Source: Bacteroidales bacterium UBA6377 (GTDB lineage Bacteria; Bacteroidota; Bacteroidia; Bacteroidales; UBA932). Taken from it: 64,000 bases of DNA. Each line of letters starts with the position of its first letter. The stretch's first letter is position 1. The translations under genes were made by a program, and so were the position numbers. The notes beneath the pieces are model-generated. The model saw only the letters and a program-made list of their open reading frames with translations, did no database searches and was not told the DNA's origin. Of the stretch, positions 44,667 through 54,093 are shown in pieces. The DNA lies in contig DJQV01000019.1 of assembly GCA_002438805.1 (NCBI GenBank), positions 1 to 64,000 on the forward strand, given 5' to 3'.

Positions 44667-45791
44667 TTAACTCTGAATCAATTCTTGATAAATAGCCAGA
44701 TGTTTTTCCTTTACAGTCTCTATATCAAAATATTTTTCCGCATACTCTCTCGAATTTCTGCCCATTTTCACTCGCAGGTCTTTATCCCCAATAAGCACAT
44801 CTAATTTTTCAGTCAAAGCATCAACATCCTTTGGTTCAATCAAAAAGCCGTTATATCCATCAATTACAGCTTCCTTGCACCCAACTGAATTACTTGTGAT
44901 TATCGGGCGTCCTACAGCATTTGCCTCAATGAGAGATTTAGGCAAGCCTTCCATATAGTAAGAAGGAAATGCCACAATGTGACAGGCTTTCAACAAGTCA
45001 CGCACATCTGCCCTATATCCCAACCATTTGATATACTTTCCATCACACACGGCATCCATCTGTTCTTTTGTTATGGCATCCGGATGATCATCCAAGCCCC
45101 CAACCAACTGAAATTCTATAGAATCACCATACCTCGCGCGCAACCTCTCTGCAGCCTCCGTCAGCAAAAAGATGCCCTTCTCCACTATCATACGGGCCGT
45201 CAGAATCACTTTTATCTTTCCTTCTGACGGCTCGGGGGTGTAACAATAATCTTTCAAATCCACACCAGATCCCTTGATAAAACGCCCCTGTTCATGCCTG
45301 ATGATTCTATGCCTCACATAAAGATTCCAGTCGTCATCGTTTTGAAATATGCAAAGCAAATTAGGCCGGTTGTGAGAAAAGCGAAGAGCCATCGGCATAA
45401 CCATGCTCAGAAGCCCTTTATTGTCCTCGGCGAAGAAACCGCCGAGCCCGCTGATTGCATTCACTACACCATTGGCCTTGCTAAATTTAGCAGCCAACGT
45501 CCCCCATAATATGGTTTTCATCCCGACATGATGAACTACATCAGGTTTTTCTTTTCGGTACAAATAATAAAGGAACCTAAGGGTCTTAAGTTCCTCAATA
45601 ATATTCATGCCGCTTCTGCTCATCGGTAGGTCAATAACTTTCAACCCGTGCTTCTCAATCTCCTTTAGCTTACCCGTATCCGCAGTGACGATTGTCACAT
45701 CCCAACCGGCATCTCTTGCCGCCAAAGCCACAGGAAGACGATGAGACAAAAAGAACCAGTCAACATTGACGACTATAAAGAGTTTAGGCAT
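44667..45791 (-). CDS. GT4 glycosyltransferase
   Basis: 374 aa, GT-B fold. NVDWFFLSHRLPVALAARDA starts the acceptor domain. The nucleotide-sugar domain has LTARMIVEKGIFLLTEAA and the E-x7-E motif in SYYMEGLPKSLIEANAVGRP. Similar to PglA/WbpX-like transferases adding GalNAc or a 6-deoxy-aminosugar to the lipid-linked primer. It overlaps the acetyltransferase upstream by 8 nt. Confidence 0.88.
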   Translation of the reverse strand: MPKLFIVVNVDWFFLSHRLPVALAARDAGWDVTIVTADTGKLKEIEKHGLKVIDLPMSRSGMNIIEELKTLRFLYYLYRKEKPDVVHHVGMKTILWGTLAAKFSKANGVVNAISGLGGFFAEDNKGLLSMVMPMALRFSHNRPNLLCIFQNDDDWNLYVRHRIIRHEQGRFIKGSGVDLKDYCYTPEPSEGKIKVILTARMIVEKGIFLLTEAAERLRARYGDSIEFQLVGGLDDHPDAITKEQMDAVCDGKYIKWLGYRADVRDLLKACHIVAFPSYYMEGLPKSLIEANAVGRPIITSNSVGCKEAVIDGYNGFLIEPKDVDALTEKLDVLIGDKDLRVKMGRNSREYAEKYFDIETVKEKHLAIYQELIQS

Positions 45792-46272
45792 TGTTATTCA
45801 TTTTGATGATTCTAGCAGGATTCCCTGCAACTACAGCATTATCAGGAACATCTTTGACAACTACTGCTCCGGCACCTATTACAACATTGTCCCCAATAGT
45901 TATATCCCCTATGATTGCGACATTACAACCTACGGATACATTGTTTCCGATACGTGGTCTGTATCCATTCTTCTTACCTATCGTAACGCAATGTATACAA
46001 GAGAAATTATCTCCTATCGTCTCAGCATTCAAAATAGTTGAATATGGATGGGCAAACGTCAACCCGGCTCCAACTTTCGTTGAATATGGGATGCAAAAAT
46101 ACCGATCCCCCGGTCTATACCAACTTATAAGCAAAGCAAGAGCCGGCCCTATACGATAATAGAATGCACTGCGGAAGTATCTGTTATTATGCAGCTGATA
46201 AAGCAACTGCAATGCTATAGGCAACTTGACATTCAACTGGTGACTTATGGCCTTCAGATCGCTGATCATCAT
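45784..46272 (-). CDS. Serine-acetyltransferase-like hexapeptide O-acetyltransferase
   Basis: 162 aa from ATG 46272. The C-terminal left-handed beta-helix shows repeating hexapeptides (IGNNVSV, IGDITIGDNVVIGAGAVVV) and the usual KDVPDNAVVAGNPARII end; HPYSTILNAETIGDNFSCIH marks the active site of CysE-like enzymes. In a polysaccharide locus it more likely acetylates a sugar than serine. The frame stays open to a TTG at 46329, across a C7 tract, and the expected longer N-terminus is not intact there; the C7 or a T6 run could hide a frameshift. Confidence 0.75.
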   Translation of the reverse strand: MMISDLKAISHQLNVKLPIALQLLYQLHNNRYFRSAFYYRIGPALALLISWYRPGDRYFCIPYSTKVGAGLTFAHPYSTILNAETIGDNFSCIHCVTIGKKNGYRPRIGNNVSVGCNVAIIGDITIGDNVVIGAGAVVVKDVPDNAVVAGNPARIIKMNNNA

Positions 46273-46371
46273 CTTCCTTTTACCCCCCCTACAACCATAA
46301 ACGCAATAAAATGAGGGATGTAAAGCCAAAAGAAACAGGCTGCGCCTAAAAAACGAATACTGTCTCTTATT

Positions 46372-47433
46372 TTAAGCTTGTTCATTGATTACTTCTTTAT
46401 ATACGTCCATATACTGACTTGCCACACGATGTATGTCATATTTTGAGGCACGTTCAAGGCATCGTTTAGACAGATCTGCATATAGGCCAGAATCTGCTAT
46501 CAACTCGTTAACTATTGCTGCAAGTCCCTCCGAATCTCCTCTGTGGAATACTACCCCTGCACCCGCTACAACCTGCTTTAGCCCGTCAACATCCGTTGCT
46601 ATAACAGGTTTTCCACAAGCCATCAACTCAACAGCTGTTAACCCAAACCCCTCCCAATTAGAGGATTGAATGCCGATATACGATTCTGATATCAATTCTG
46701 CCACATCTGATCTTGCTCCAAGAAATTGGATCCTATCTTCCACCCCACACTCTTTAGCCAACAATTTGCAGTGTTCCAAGTTATTTCCGCCCCCAACAAA
46801 TCTAAGCACAACATCTTTTTTTATTTTTTTCATAGCACGAATTACTGTTTCTTGATCCTTCGATGAAGCAAAACGGCTCACCATAATCAAAGAATTAGCA
46901 ATTACAGGTCTATGGACAGATGCAAATCTATCCACATCCACCCCATTATTTATAACAACAAAACGCCCATCCTTTAATTGCAGCCAATCTTGCAACGCAT
47001 CCTGAGTCTGTTGACTGATACTGATAAGTTTAGCGTAACGGTTATAGATATACTTCTCAACAGATCGCATAAACCTATGCCCTCTCCGGTTATTAGACGT
47101 AGAATGTTCCGTATAAACCAAATTAACATGTAATCCTCTCGCTGCCAAGGAACAGTAATATAGTGCATGTACAAGATGGGCATGAACAATATCATATTGT
47201 CTAATAATTCGACGAACCTTGACAACTATTATTGGATCGGTATAACTTTTTACATCCAAAACAATAATTGGGACTTCAGCTTCCTGAATCTTTTCCGCAA
47301 ATGCTGTTGATTCTCGCTTAAATACAAGAAGCGACACATCAAGTCCTTGCTGCTTCTGTATAGGCAAAATATCAGACAATAAGCGCTGTGCTCCACCAAT
47401 TTCTAAAGAAGATATTACATGCAGAACTTTCAC
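46372..47433 (-). CDS. GT4 glycosyltransferase
   Basis: 353 aa, GT-B fold. VLHVISSLEIGGAQRLL at the N-terminus is the GT4 acceptor-loop glycine motif; VSRFASSKDQETVIRAMKKI and SNWEGFGLTAVELMACGKPV (E-x7-E) form the donor site. Start is GTG at 47433 and makes a GTGA overlap with the DUF2334 stop, strong support for coupling. The sugar is unknown. Confidence 0.87.
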   Translation of the reverse strand: MKVLHVISSLEIGGAQRLLSDILPIQKQQGLDVSLLVFKRESTAFAEKIQEAEVPIIVLDVKSYTDPIIVVKVRRIIRQYDIVHAHLVHALYYCSLAARGLHVNLVYTEHSTSNNRRGHRFMRSVEKYIYNRYAKLISISQQTQDALQDWLQLKDGRFVVINNGVDVDRFASVHRPVIANSLIMVSRFASSKDQETVIRAMKKIKKDVVLRFVGGGNNLEHCKLLAKECGVEDRIQFLGARSDVAELISESYIGIQSSNWEGFGLTAVELMACGKPVIATDVDGLKQVVAGAGVVFHRGDSEGLAAIVNELIADSGLYADLSKRCLERASKYDIHRVASQYMDVYKEVINEQA

Positions 47434-48158
47434 CTTTTAACCCTCCTATAAATGAAATATAAAGAAGCTAAGGCCCTGTCCATAATGCCCTTTCTATTTA
47501 CAGGTAATTCCGCAAATGAGGCGAACTCTTCTTGATGCCTGACCAAAAACTTTTCAAGGGCAACAAATTCCGCCTCATCCATAATACTCGGATGATAACA
47601 AGCACACCAAAAACCTTTTAAAGGCATCTCTCTTAATCGCCCCATCTGACAAGGGACAAATATTAATCCCCGAGAACTATACGGATTAATGGCAATAGTA
47701 TCGCTGATTTTCCGAATATTCGAACATTCTTTCAATGCAATAAGCGTATTCTCGTCAAAAGTATGACTTGGAGCAAAAAACCATTGTGGATTCAACCCAT
47801 GCCCCACAAGAATTTCGAAACCATCCCGAATCTTCTGCTTCTGCACATCAAGCGAGACACCCGCAAATTCCGACCTATGCCATATAGGATTCAGACCATT
47901 CATGCCTCCCTCAGAGATACACACATGGTTATAACCATGCATCGCAATTGCATAACCTTTATCTTGCCATTGTTTCGCTTTGTTCCAAAATTCCAAATCG
48001 GGTGCATCTATTTCCTGATCCGGATCTTCATTATGTGGTATGATACCCACCATAGGGTGCACGCCATATTGATCAAGGATATCAAAAATTCTCTGCCACT
48101 TTGCTTTATTCATTGTCGGACAGGCATCATCCAAACGGATTAAATACTTGTTATTCAT
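47430..48158 (-). CDS. DUF2334 polysaccharide-deacetylase-like protein
   Basis: 242 aa. NodB/CE4-related fold: YLIRLDDACPTMN holds the catalytic Asp pair, GYAIAMHGYNH the metal His residues, and WFFAPSHTFDENTL a later motif. DUF2334 proteins are metal-dependent deacetylase-like enzymes. Here it may remove an N-acetyl group from the growing glycan or its precursor. No signal peptide, so it acts in the cytosol. Confidence 0.8.
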   Translation of the reverse strand: MNNKYLIRLDDACPTMNKAKWQRIFDILDQYGVHPMVGIIPHNEDPDQEIDAPDLEFWNKAKQWQDKGYAIAMHGYNHVCISEGGMNGLNPIWHRSEFAGVSLDVQKQKIRDGFEILVGHGLNPQWFFAPSHTFDENTLIALKECSNIRKISDTIAINPYSSRGLIFVPCQMGRLREMPLKGFWCACYHPSIMDEAEFVALEKFLVRHQEEFASFAELPVNRKGIMDRALASLYFIYRRVKR

Positions 48159-48246
48159 ATATATATATTTAAGTTTGCCTATTATGAACTGAAAGAAAAG
48201 TTGTATTACGTCCGCGATGTTATCCCGCGAGATAAATAGACTTGTA

Positions 48247-49377
48247 TCAGAATCTTAATACCTTTTTTCTTAAAATACTCCAGAAAGGCCTTTTATCTTT
48301 TTTGTCATAATAGAATAAACAGTCGCAGTTCCTAACATCTTTAATCCACTGCCATAAAGAACATTGACGTCCAATGACACTATCTTTAAAGTCTGTAAAT
48401 TCTTGCATCGCCGTAAATTTGTCTTTTCTAACAACAACATCATCAACCTCCAATTTCCCTGTCAACATTGATTTTGCCCATATTACAGGAAGATTTATGC
48501 CTTCAACTGTATGGGCATAACTCCATGTTGAATTACGGAAATTTATTTCCAAGAAATACAGGTTGTCATTACTATCCCTTAGAAACTCCATCGAGAAAAT
48601 TCCAGAATATCCTGTCTCTTTAAACATCGCCTGTATCTTTGGCAACAATCCATATTCCTTATATTTTTGGAAATAGATGTAATTTCCGTAAGCAGACGGA
48701 GTAAATCTGATATACTCTGATTGGATTGGCAAATAAACCTCTTCACCTCCATTCACACTGATACCATCAAGGCATAATTCATTCTTTTTTTCAATATACT
48801 CTTGAAGTATAATCTGCTCACCCTTGATTGTCTTATATGCCTCTTTGAGTTCCTCCTCATTTTGGCAAATATGAACATTACTTTTCCAGTCCTCCATAGT
48901 TGATATTACAGCCTTGGTTAAAACAGGATATTTTAATTTGTGAGGCATTTCACCTACTTTCAACACTTCTGTTTCCGGGATGTTAATTCCACTTTCTTTT
49001 GCCATCCTTATCATAACCTCCTTATCCATGATTTTGGTTATACGTCCTTGCTCTCCAGCATTGAAGAAGTAGAAATGAGAGATCAACTCATTATAGTGCA
49101 GGTCAATATATGACTCAATATCATCACTACATGTATAAATGAAAGGCTTCAGGTTTTCTTTTGAATATTTTGATATTATTAAATCATAGCCCTCCTCTAT
49201 ACTTTTTACTAAATGTAGTTTGCCTATATACTTGCTTTTATTCACAAGACAAGGTTTATTATCATCGACCAAAACAACAATTGGCATAACCCCTTCTTCA
49301 CCAAGACTACGAACAACACCTAATGGGTTGTAGTGATCATGTGCAAAAACAATATGTAAATGATTCTTGTAATCCAT
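48247..49377 (-). CDS. ATP-grasp ligase
   Basis: 376 aa. ATP-grasp order seen: a Rossmann-like start with FAHDHYNPLGVVRSLGEEG, KIMDKEVMIRMAKESGI, the nucleotide-binding KYPVLTKAV and IILQEYI, and the Mg-binding FSMEFLRDSNDNLYFLEINFR. Such enzymes join a carboxylate to an amine through an acyl phosphate; in capsule loci they attach amino acids or similar groups to sugars. The BCCT transporter three genes upstream could supply a substrate, but that is speculation. ATG 49377 is chosen because 49413 overlaps the outer-membrane gene. Confidence 0.78.
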   Translation of the reverse strand: MDYKNHLHIVFAHDHYNPLGVVRSLGEEGVMPIVVLVDDNKPCLVNKSKYIGKLHLVKSIEEGYDLIISKYSKENLKPFIYTCSDDIESYIDLHYNELISHFYFFNAGEQGRITKIMDKEVMIRMAKESGINIPETEVLKVGEMPHKLKYPVLTKAVISTMEDWKSNVHICQNEEELKEAYKTIKGEQIILQEYIEKKNELCLDGISVNGGEEVYLPIQSEYIRFTPSAYGNYIYFQKYKEYGLLPKIQAMFKETGYSGIFSMEFLRDSNDNLYFLEINFRNSTWSYAHTVEGINLPVIWAKSMLTGKLEVDDVVVRKDKFTAMQEFTDFKDSVIGRQCSLWQWIKDVRNCDCLFYYDKKDKRPFWSILRKKVLRF

Positions 49378-49387
49378 ATATGTCCTA

Positions 49388-50050
49388 TTATAATGCGAAA
49401 TCAATTCCAACAACTAAACGTGGATTCCTATTAAAAAAGTCGTTTACCCATAGGTAGATATTCCAGTTTTTTATTGAATAGTACAAACCAGCGGCCATAT
49501 CCACATTTTCGTCAAATCGCCAAGAATGGATGGCACCCAACATAGGTGTTATGCTATGGCCGTTTTTCAGAGATAAAGTATATCCTAGATACTCCCAGTT
49601 GGTATAGGTATTTTCAGTGCTGTCTTTAAAGCTATTAATACCAAACCACGTGTTAGAACACCAAAACAGCTTTCCATCATTGGAGATCTGACCATCCATA
49701 TAGACGGCACCTGTTGTATAACCGTAATTAAAGTTGTCCTCTAAATTAAAGGAAGGCGACACCTGACCACCTATACCAAACCAAGGACTAATCTTTGCGC
49801 CATAACGTACCAAGAAACTCCAATAGGCTGAACCGATGCAAGTATATAAATCTGTCCCTAACGCTAAATTGTTTCCCATACCATACTGAAAGCAAGTGTA
49901 TGTTTCTTGATCATTACTACCTGGGCGCACTTTTAAAGAGTTGTAACCATATAGTTTCCCATCTCCAATAGTCCTTGCAAAATAAGGAACTTGAGCTGCA
50001 GCTTCGAATGATAAGAATGCGATAAATGATACAACAATGATCCTCTTCAT
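49388..50050 (-). CDS. Exported protein, predicted small outer-membrane barrel
   Basis: 220 aa. Clear signal peptide (MKRIIVVSFIAFLSFEAAA-Q). The mature protein alternates Tyr/Trp-rich amphipathic strands (AYWSFLVRYGAKISPWFGIG, WNIYLWVNDFFNRNP) and ends in VVGIDFAL. No family recognised. It is placed between the BCCT transporter and the ATP-grasp gene with short gaps (18 and 10 nt), an unexpected component for a polysaccharide operon. Confidence 0.65.
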   Translation of the reverse strand: MKRIIVVSFIAFLSFEAAAQVPYFARTIGDGKLYGYNSLKVRPGSNDQETYTCFQYGMGNNLALGTDLYTCIGSAYWSFLVRYGAKISPWFGIGGQVSPSFNLEDNFNYGYTTGAVYMDGQISNDGKLFWCSNTWFGINSFKDSTENTYTNWEYLGYTLSLKNGHSITPMLGAIHSWRFDENVDMAAGLYYSIKNWNIYLWVNDFFNRNPRLVVGIDFAL

Positions 50051-50068
50051 ATCGTTATCACGTGGAAA

Positions 50069-51565
50069 TTATTGTCCTTTCTCCTTACTTAGTTCCTTGA
50101 TCAATGCCGGCATCATTGCTATCATAACTATCAAGAACGGTAATGTTGCGGCAATAGAAATAGTCTGTAACGGCTTCAAACTACCTGCGGATAATAGAAT
50201 GTATGCAATAGCAGCTACAACTACCCCCCAAACAACTTTTTTATATATTGGTGGATTAATATTTCCGTTTGTGGTCATAACACTTAAAGAATATGTAGCG
50301 GAATCTGCGGAAGTAATAAAGAACACACCGAGTAGAACGCAAATCATGATAGAAACAACTTTGGCCATAGGATAATGATTAAATACAATAAAAACAGCCG
50401 TTTCAGGTGAGGCAATCAGTTGTTGTACATGCTCCAAACTCCAGCCTTGAACAGTAGTCAAAGCAATAGCACTGAATACTGACAACCATATAATGGTAAA
50501 CAATGTAGGGAAAAGAACTACTCCCATTATAAATTCACGGATAGTACGTCCTTTGGAGATTCTAGCTACAAACATGCCCACAAATGGCGTCCAAGCCACA
50601 AACCAAGCATAATAGAATACGCGCCAATTCATAACCCAATCGTTATCACCAAAAGCATTTGTCATAAACAGATCTTTGAATAAATACTGAATGTGCTGTC
50701 CAACACTATTAGTGAGATTATTCAATATTGTGACTTTAGGTCCAACTATGAAGGCCATTACCAGTAGGGCTAAAGCAAGCCAAGTATTGAAGCTGGAAAG
50801 TATCTTAATACCTTTATACACACCAGAAATGGCGCTGATGATAAATATCAGAGTAATGAAAATGATGATCCATAATATGGTATCCTGGGTCTTTGGAATA
50901 CCAAACAGATGTTCTAAACCGCCACAAATTTGGCTAACCCCTAGACCAAGGGATGTGGCAACGCCGGCAAAAGAAACAACTACGGAGAACCCATCAATAA
51001 ATCGTCCAAACCAACCGTTAGTTCTCTCCTCTCCCACAAGCGGTGTAAGCAGATTACTAAGCTGTGCATTCTTTCCCTTTCTGAACTGAAAATATGCAAT
51101 GCCCAAACCTACCACCGCGAAACAGGCCCACTGAGTGATGCCCCAATGCAAATAGCAAGTGCGAACAGAAAAGTCTATTGCTTCCATTGTGCCTGCTTCA
51201 ATGCCAGCTGGAGGCTCCGCATAGTGGGAAAGCGGCTCTGCAATGCTCCAGAAAACAAGTCCAATGCCTGTGCTTCCGCAGAAAAGCATGGCAAACCAGT
51301 TAAACGTACTGAACTCAGGCTTTTCATCATCTTTTCCAAGCTTCAAGTTACCCCACTTGCCAAATGCCATCCATACACAGAAGGCAATGAAAGCTACAAT
51401 GGACAGGATATAAAGCCAACCGAAGTATTGGCTTACAAAACTCATGAACTGCCGACTAATCTCACTAAGCCTGCTACTATAGACTACACCAAATACAATC
51501 ACGCATAGTGCAATTACAAGCGTCCATACGAAGACGCGGTTCTCTTTGTACCAGTTTCGTTTCAT
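50069..51565 (-). CDS. BCCT-family betaine/choline/carnitine transporter
   Basis: 498 aa, about twelve helices. Family marks: GSTGIGLVFWSIAEPLSHY, CYLHWGITQWACF, ISGVYKGIKILSSFN, and the aromatic box region FYYAWFVAWTPFVGMFVARISKG (BCCT signature). The substrate is a quaternary ammonium or similar zwitterion. ATG 51565 fits the family N-terminus (VFVWTLVIALCVIVFG follows); 51613 would add unrelated residues. A transporter like this is not a normal polysaccharide-assembly gene. A 148-nt gap upstream separates it from the GT gene and may hold its own promoter, though no good match was seen. Confidence 0.9.
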   Translation of the reverse strand: MKRNWYKENRVFVWTLVIALCVIVFGVVYSSRLSEISRQFMSFVSQYFGWLYILSIVAFIAFCVWMAFGKWGNLKLGKDDEKPEFSTFNWFAMLFCGSTGIGLVFWSIAEPLSHYAEPPAGIEAGTMEAIDFSVRTCYLHWGITQWACFAVVGLGIAYFQFRKGKNAQLSNLLTPLVGEERTNGWFGRFIDGFSVVVSFAGVATSLGLGVSQICGGLEHLFGIPKTQDTILWIIIFITLIFIISAISGVYKGIKILSSFNTWLALALLVMAFIVGPKVTILNNLTNSVGQHIQYLFKDLFMTNAFGDNDWVMNWRVFYYAWFVAWTPFVGMFVARISKGRTIREFIMGVVLFPTLFTIIWLSVFSAIALTTVQGWSLEHVQQLIASPETAVFIVFNHYPMAKVVSIMICVLLGVFFITSADSATYSLSVMTTNGNINPPIYKKVVWGVVVAAIAYILLSAGSLKPLQTISIAATLPFLIVMIAMMPALIKELSKEKGQ

Positions 51566-51713
51566 TCCTACAATACTATTTTTGTACGCGTCCACTTTTC
51601 CACATACGACCATTTTACCTCAAAACTCAGAGGATTGGGCATTTAAACAAACATCGACTTTTTGGGTTTCTGTTACCATTAAAATCGCTTTCTCTGAGTC
51701 CAAAATTTGACTG

Positions 51714-52868
51714 CTAACAATTTACTATATCCGCAACGATTTTTTTGATATTAACTGAATTATACAATTCAACTGCACCCTTGGACAACTCTTCATAATG
51801 TTTAAAGACCTCATTAATCGTCTCTTTCACCTGATCCACTGTCATCGGATATTTTATACAGCGTCCACAATTGTATATTCTGAATGGATAATATAATCCA
51901 GGAATATCATTTGAAATCATTGGTTTTCCATATCTAGCGTACTCAAAAATTTTATTTGGGGCACAATATATTGGGTTGACAGTATGTGACAACGTCTCAG
52001 AAGAGGGGAAATAAGAAAGAACACATATGGAAGCCTGTTCTGTAACAAGTAAATGATACGGCGGACGGATAAATGGAACAAATAATATCCTATCACATTC
52101 ATATTCTCGTTTTAGTCTTTCATATTCTTCTCCACCCTTACCCATCGCTATCAACACACAATCTTCCGGAAGTTCCTTGACCGCTTGGCAGAACTCTTGT
52201 AATCTCCTTTCCCTAGATTGGAAAATTCCCTGATATAATATCACTTTCTTGCCACTGACTTTTAGTTTTATTTCGTTTACCACTGCGGCAACATCATCAG
52301 GGATCGCATATAGCATAGTTTCGTCAATATAGGGTTTATTAGGTAGAACATATGGCAGATTAACCAAATCATATAAGCCCTTGCATAGTTGAGCGCGATT
52401 GTATTCACAATGTACAATTTTTTCAGCTTTATGCAACACCTTAACATAATTATAAGTTGGGTTCATGAGCCAATATTTCCAATTAAATACTGCATTTTGA
52501 AACTCATAGAACTGAATAATAGTACGGTATTTTCCTACAATATCATTTAATAGGCATACAGTCTCTGCATTAAGAATCCATACAAAATCATTCTCAGTTA
52601 TATTAGCATAGTTTAAATATTTTTTTACTTTCCGTCTAAAACATTTTTGCAATAGAAACTTTTTAAATAAAGAATCTGTGCTTTTGTAATCAATTAACTC
52701 AACAAACTTCGCACCTTTTCTCTCAAGGTTCTGGCGTTGCTTTTGATCAGAATAGTGACCAAGATGAACGACTTGGATATCCAAGTCACATAATGCACGT
52801 ATCAAAGATAACGTAGGTGGGAAGAAAACTATGTCCTCCTTAATAATTGTAAATACCCTTTTTATCAT
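51714..52868 (-). CDS. GT-B glycosyltransferase
   Basis: 384 aa. The C-terminal half has the donor-domain pattern (KKVILYQGIFQSRERRLQEF, YCAPNKIFEYARYGKPMISN) of GT4-like enzymes; the N-terminal half is divergent. Very AT-rich compared with the 5' neighbours wecB and aminotransferase. Its start lies 29 nt inside the polymerase gene. Sugar specificity unknown. Confidence 0.75.
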   Translation of the reverse strand: MIKRVFTIIKEDIVFFPPTLSLIRALCDLDIQVVHLGHYSDQKQRQNLERKGAKFVELIDYKSTDSLFKKFLLQKCFRRKVKKYLNYANITENDFVWILNAETVCLLNDIVGKYRTIIQFYEFQNAVFNWKYWLMNPTYNYVKVLHKAEKIVHCEYNRAQLCKGLYDLVNLPYVLPNKPYIDETMLYAIPDDVAAVVNEIKLKVSGKKVILYQGIFQSRERRLQEFCQAVKELPEDCVLIAMGKGGEEYERLKREYECDRILFVPFIRPPYHLLVTEQASICVLSYFPSSETLSHTVNPIYCAPNKIFEYARYGKPMISNDIPGLYYPFRIYNCGRCIKYPMTVDQVKETINEVFKHYEELSKGAVELYNSVNIKKIVADIVNC

Positions 52869-54093
52869 TTCTTTCTTTCAATATAATACTATATGGTAAG
52901 GCACCTATGGCGAAATACAACATCATTTGGGAATCGAACAGCATGTTTTCCATAAAACAAATAACAATAAAGACTGCTATTATTGATGTCGTATATGGAT
53001 TTCGTTTAATGATACTATGTATGTAACTCAGAAACAACAAGCACCCAATGAATCCATATCCGATTAGCAGTTTTTGTATGTTATTTAAATACGTTTCATT
53101 ATCAAACATATTGGCGACTGAACTGTGTGTCACAACATCTGAAATCGCCCCATTGCTAACACCGAAAATTTTTCCTAACAAAGGAAAATCCTGATACACT
53201 AAGAATCCTCGTATAACCCTTATCATACCTGACTCATTCTCGGAATTGCTACTGATGATTTCTTTAGCTCTGCTAAAAAAAGAATCATAGAAGAAAGCTC
53301 CTAAATCAGTAACTATCAATGCTAAACCCAAGACAAAAAACGCAAAAAGGACAAATGATAACTTTCTACTATGGGACATGCGTGAACGACTCAACATCAG
53401 TAGCCAAAGTAAAGTCAAACACACAAAGCCCAAACCAGATCTCAAATAAATCAAGAAGAAAGTGAGAAATATAATTTCAAAAGAGATCATTCTATTTGAT
53501 AGTTCATTATCTTTCATTTTAATGGCAAAATAAGGTAATACATACACTGCTAAATGCGCCGGCTCGAGGAAAAATGACGAGGAACGGTCTTTTATTAATT
53601 GACTCTTTAGAAATTCTTCCATTCCCATCTCATAATTCAGTTCAAAAAAAGGTATTAAGGCTGGAAACCTAAAACCGAATACATGCCAACAGAACTCCTG
53701 AGCAAAGAAAACACCTATCGCAAGGTATACAAAAAGTCTATAATTTTTTTTTATATAAGTAATATTTGCAAAAGATATGTAACACAGCAAACAGGCAGAG
53801 AAGACCAGAAAACCCCTAACAGAGGCGCCTACATCTACCTTATAAAGCAATACTCCACAAAAAATAGGAATCGTCAATCCATAGACTAAAAAATATATAT
53901 ACTTACTATTGGGTTTGATAAAGAGTCGCGCCCTCATCATACTATATATGGAGAACAAGAATATATTAAAAAACATAAGCAGCAATGCAATACTCTTTCC
54001 ATATAAAGTATAAGGCTGTAATATCGGCCCTATAACAATTGAAAGAGATGCATACCAACTAAAAAAAACGGGCAGACGAGTTTGCTTTTCCAT
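52840..54093 (-). CDS. Wzy-like O-antigen/capsule polymerase
   Basis: 417 aa with ten or more hydrophobic helices and a longer extracytoplasmic loop near residues 260-330 (FSRAKEIISSNSENESGMIR), as in Wzy polymerases. IYLRSGLGFVCLTLLWLLML resembles O-antigen ligase/polymerase cores. Wzy proteins share little sequence, so the call rests on topology and context. The presence of a flippase at 59-60 kb makes a Wzx/Wzy pathway coherent. 1-nt overlap with the preceding GT gene. Confidence 0.75.
   Translation of the reverse strand: MEKQTRLPVFFSWYASLSIVIGPILQPYTLYGKSIALLLMFFNIFLFSIYSMMRARLFIKPNSKYIYFLVYGLTIPIFCGVLLYKVDVGASVRGFLVFSACLLCYISFANITYIKKNYRLFVYLAIGVFFAQEFCWHVFGFRFPALIPFFELNYEMGMEEFLKSQLIKDRSSSFFLEPAHLAVYVLPYFAIKMKDNELSNRMISFEIIFLTFFLIYLRSGLGFVCLTLLWLLMLSRSRMSHSRKLSFVLFAFFVLGLALIVTDLGAFFYDSFFSRAKEIISSNSENESGMIRVIRGFLVYQDFPLLGKIFGVSNGAISDVVTHSSVANMFDNETYLNNIQKLLIGYGFIGCLLFLSYIHSIIKRNPYTTSIIAVFIVICFMENMLFDSQMMLYFAIGALPYSIILKERNDKKGIYNY

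Noticed and set aside
51566..51713. Inverted repeat ACTCAGAG (51625-51632) / CTCTGAGT (51692-51699) upstream of the BCCT gene as an invertible promoter
   Set aside because: Eight base pairs with 59 nt between is too little to call an inversion site, and no recombinase gene is nearby.
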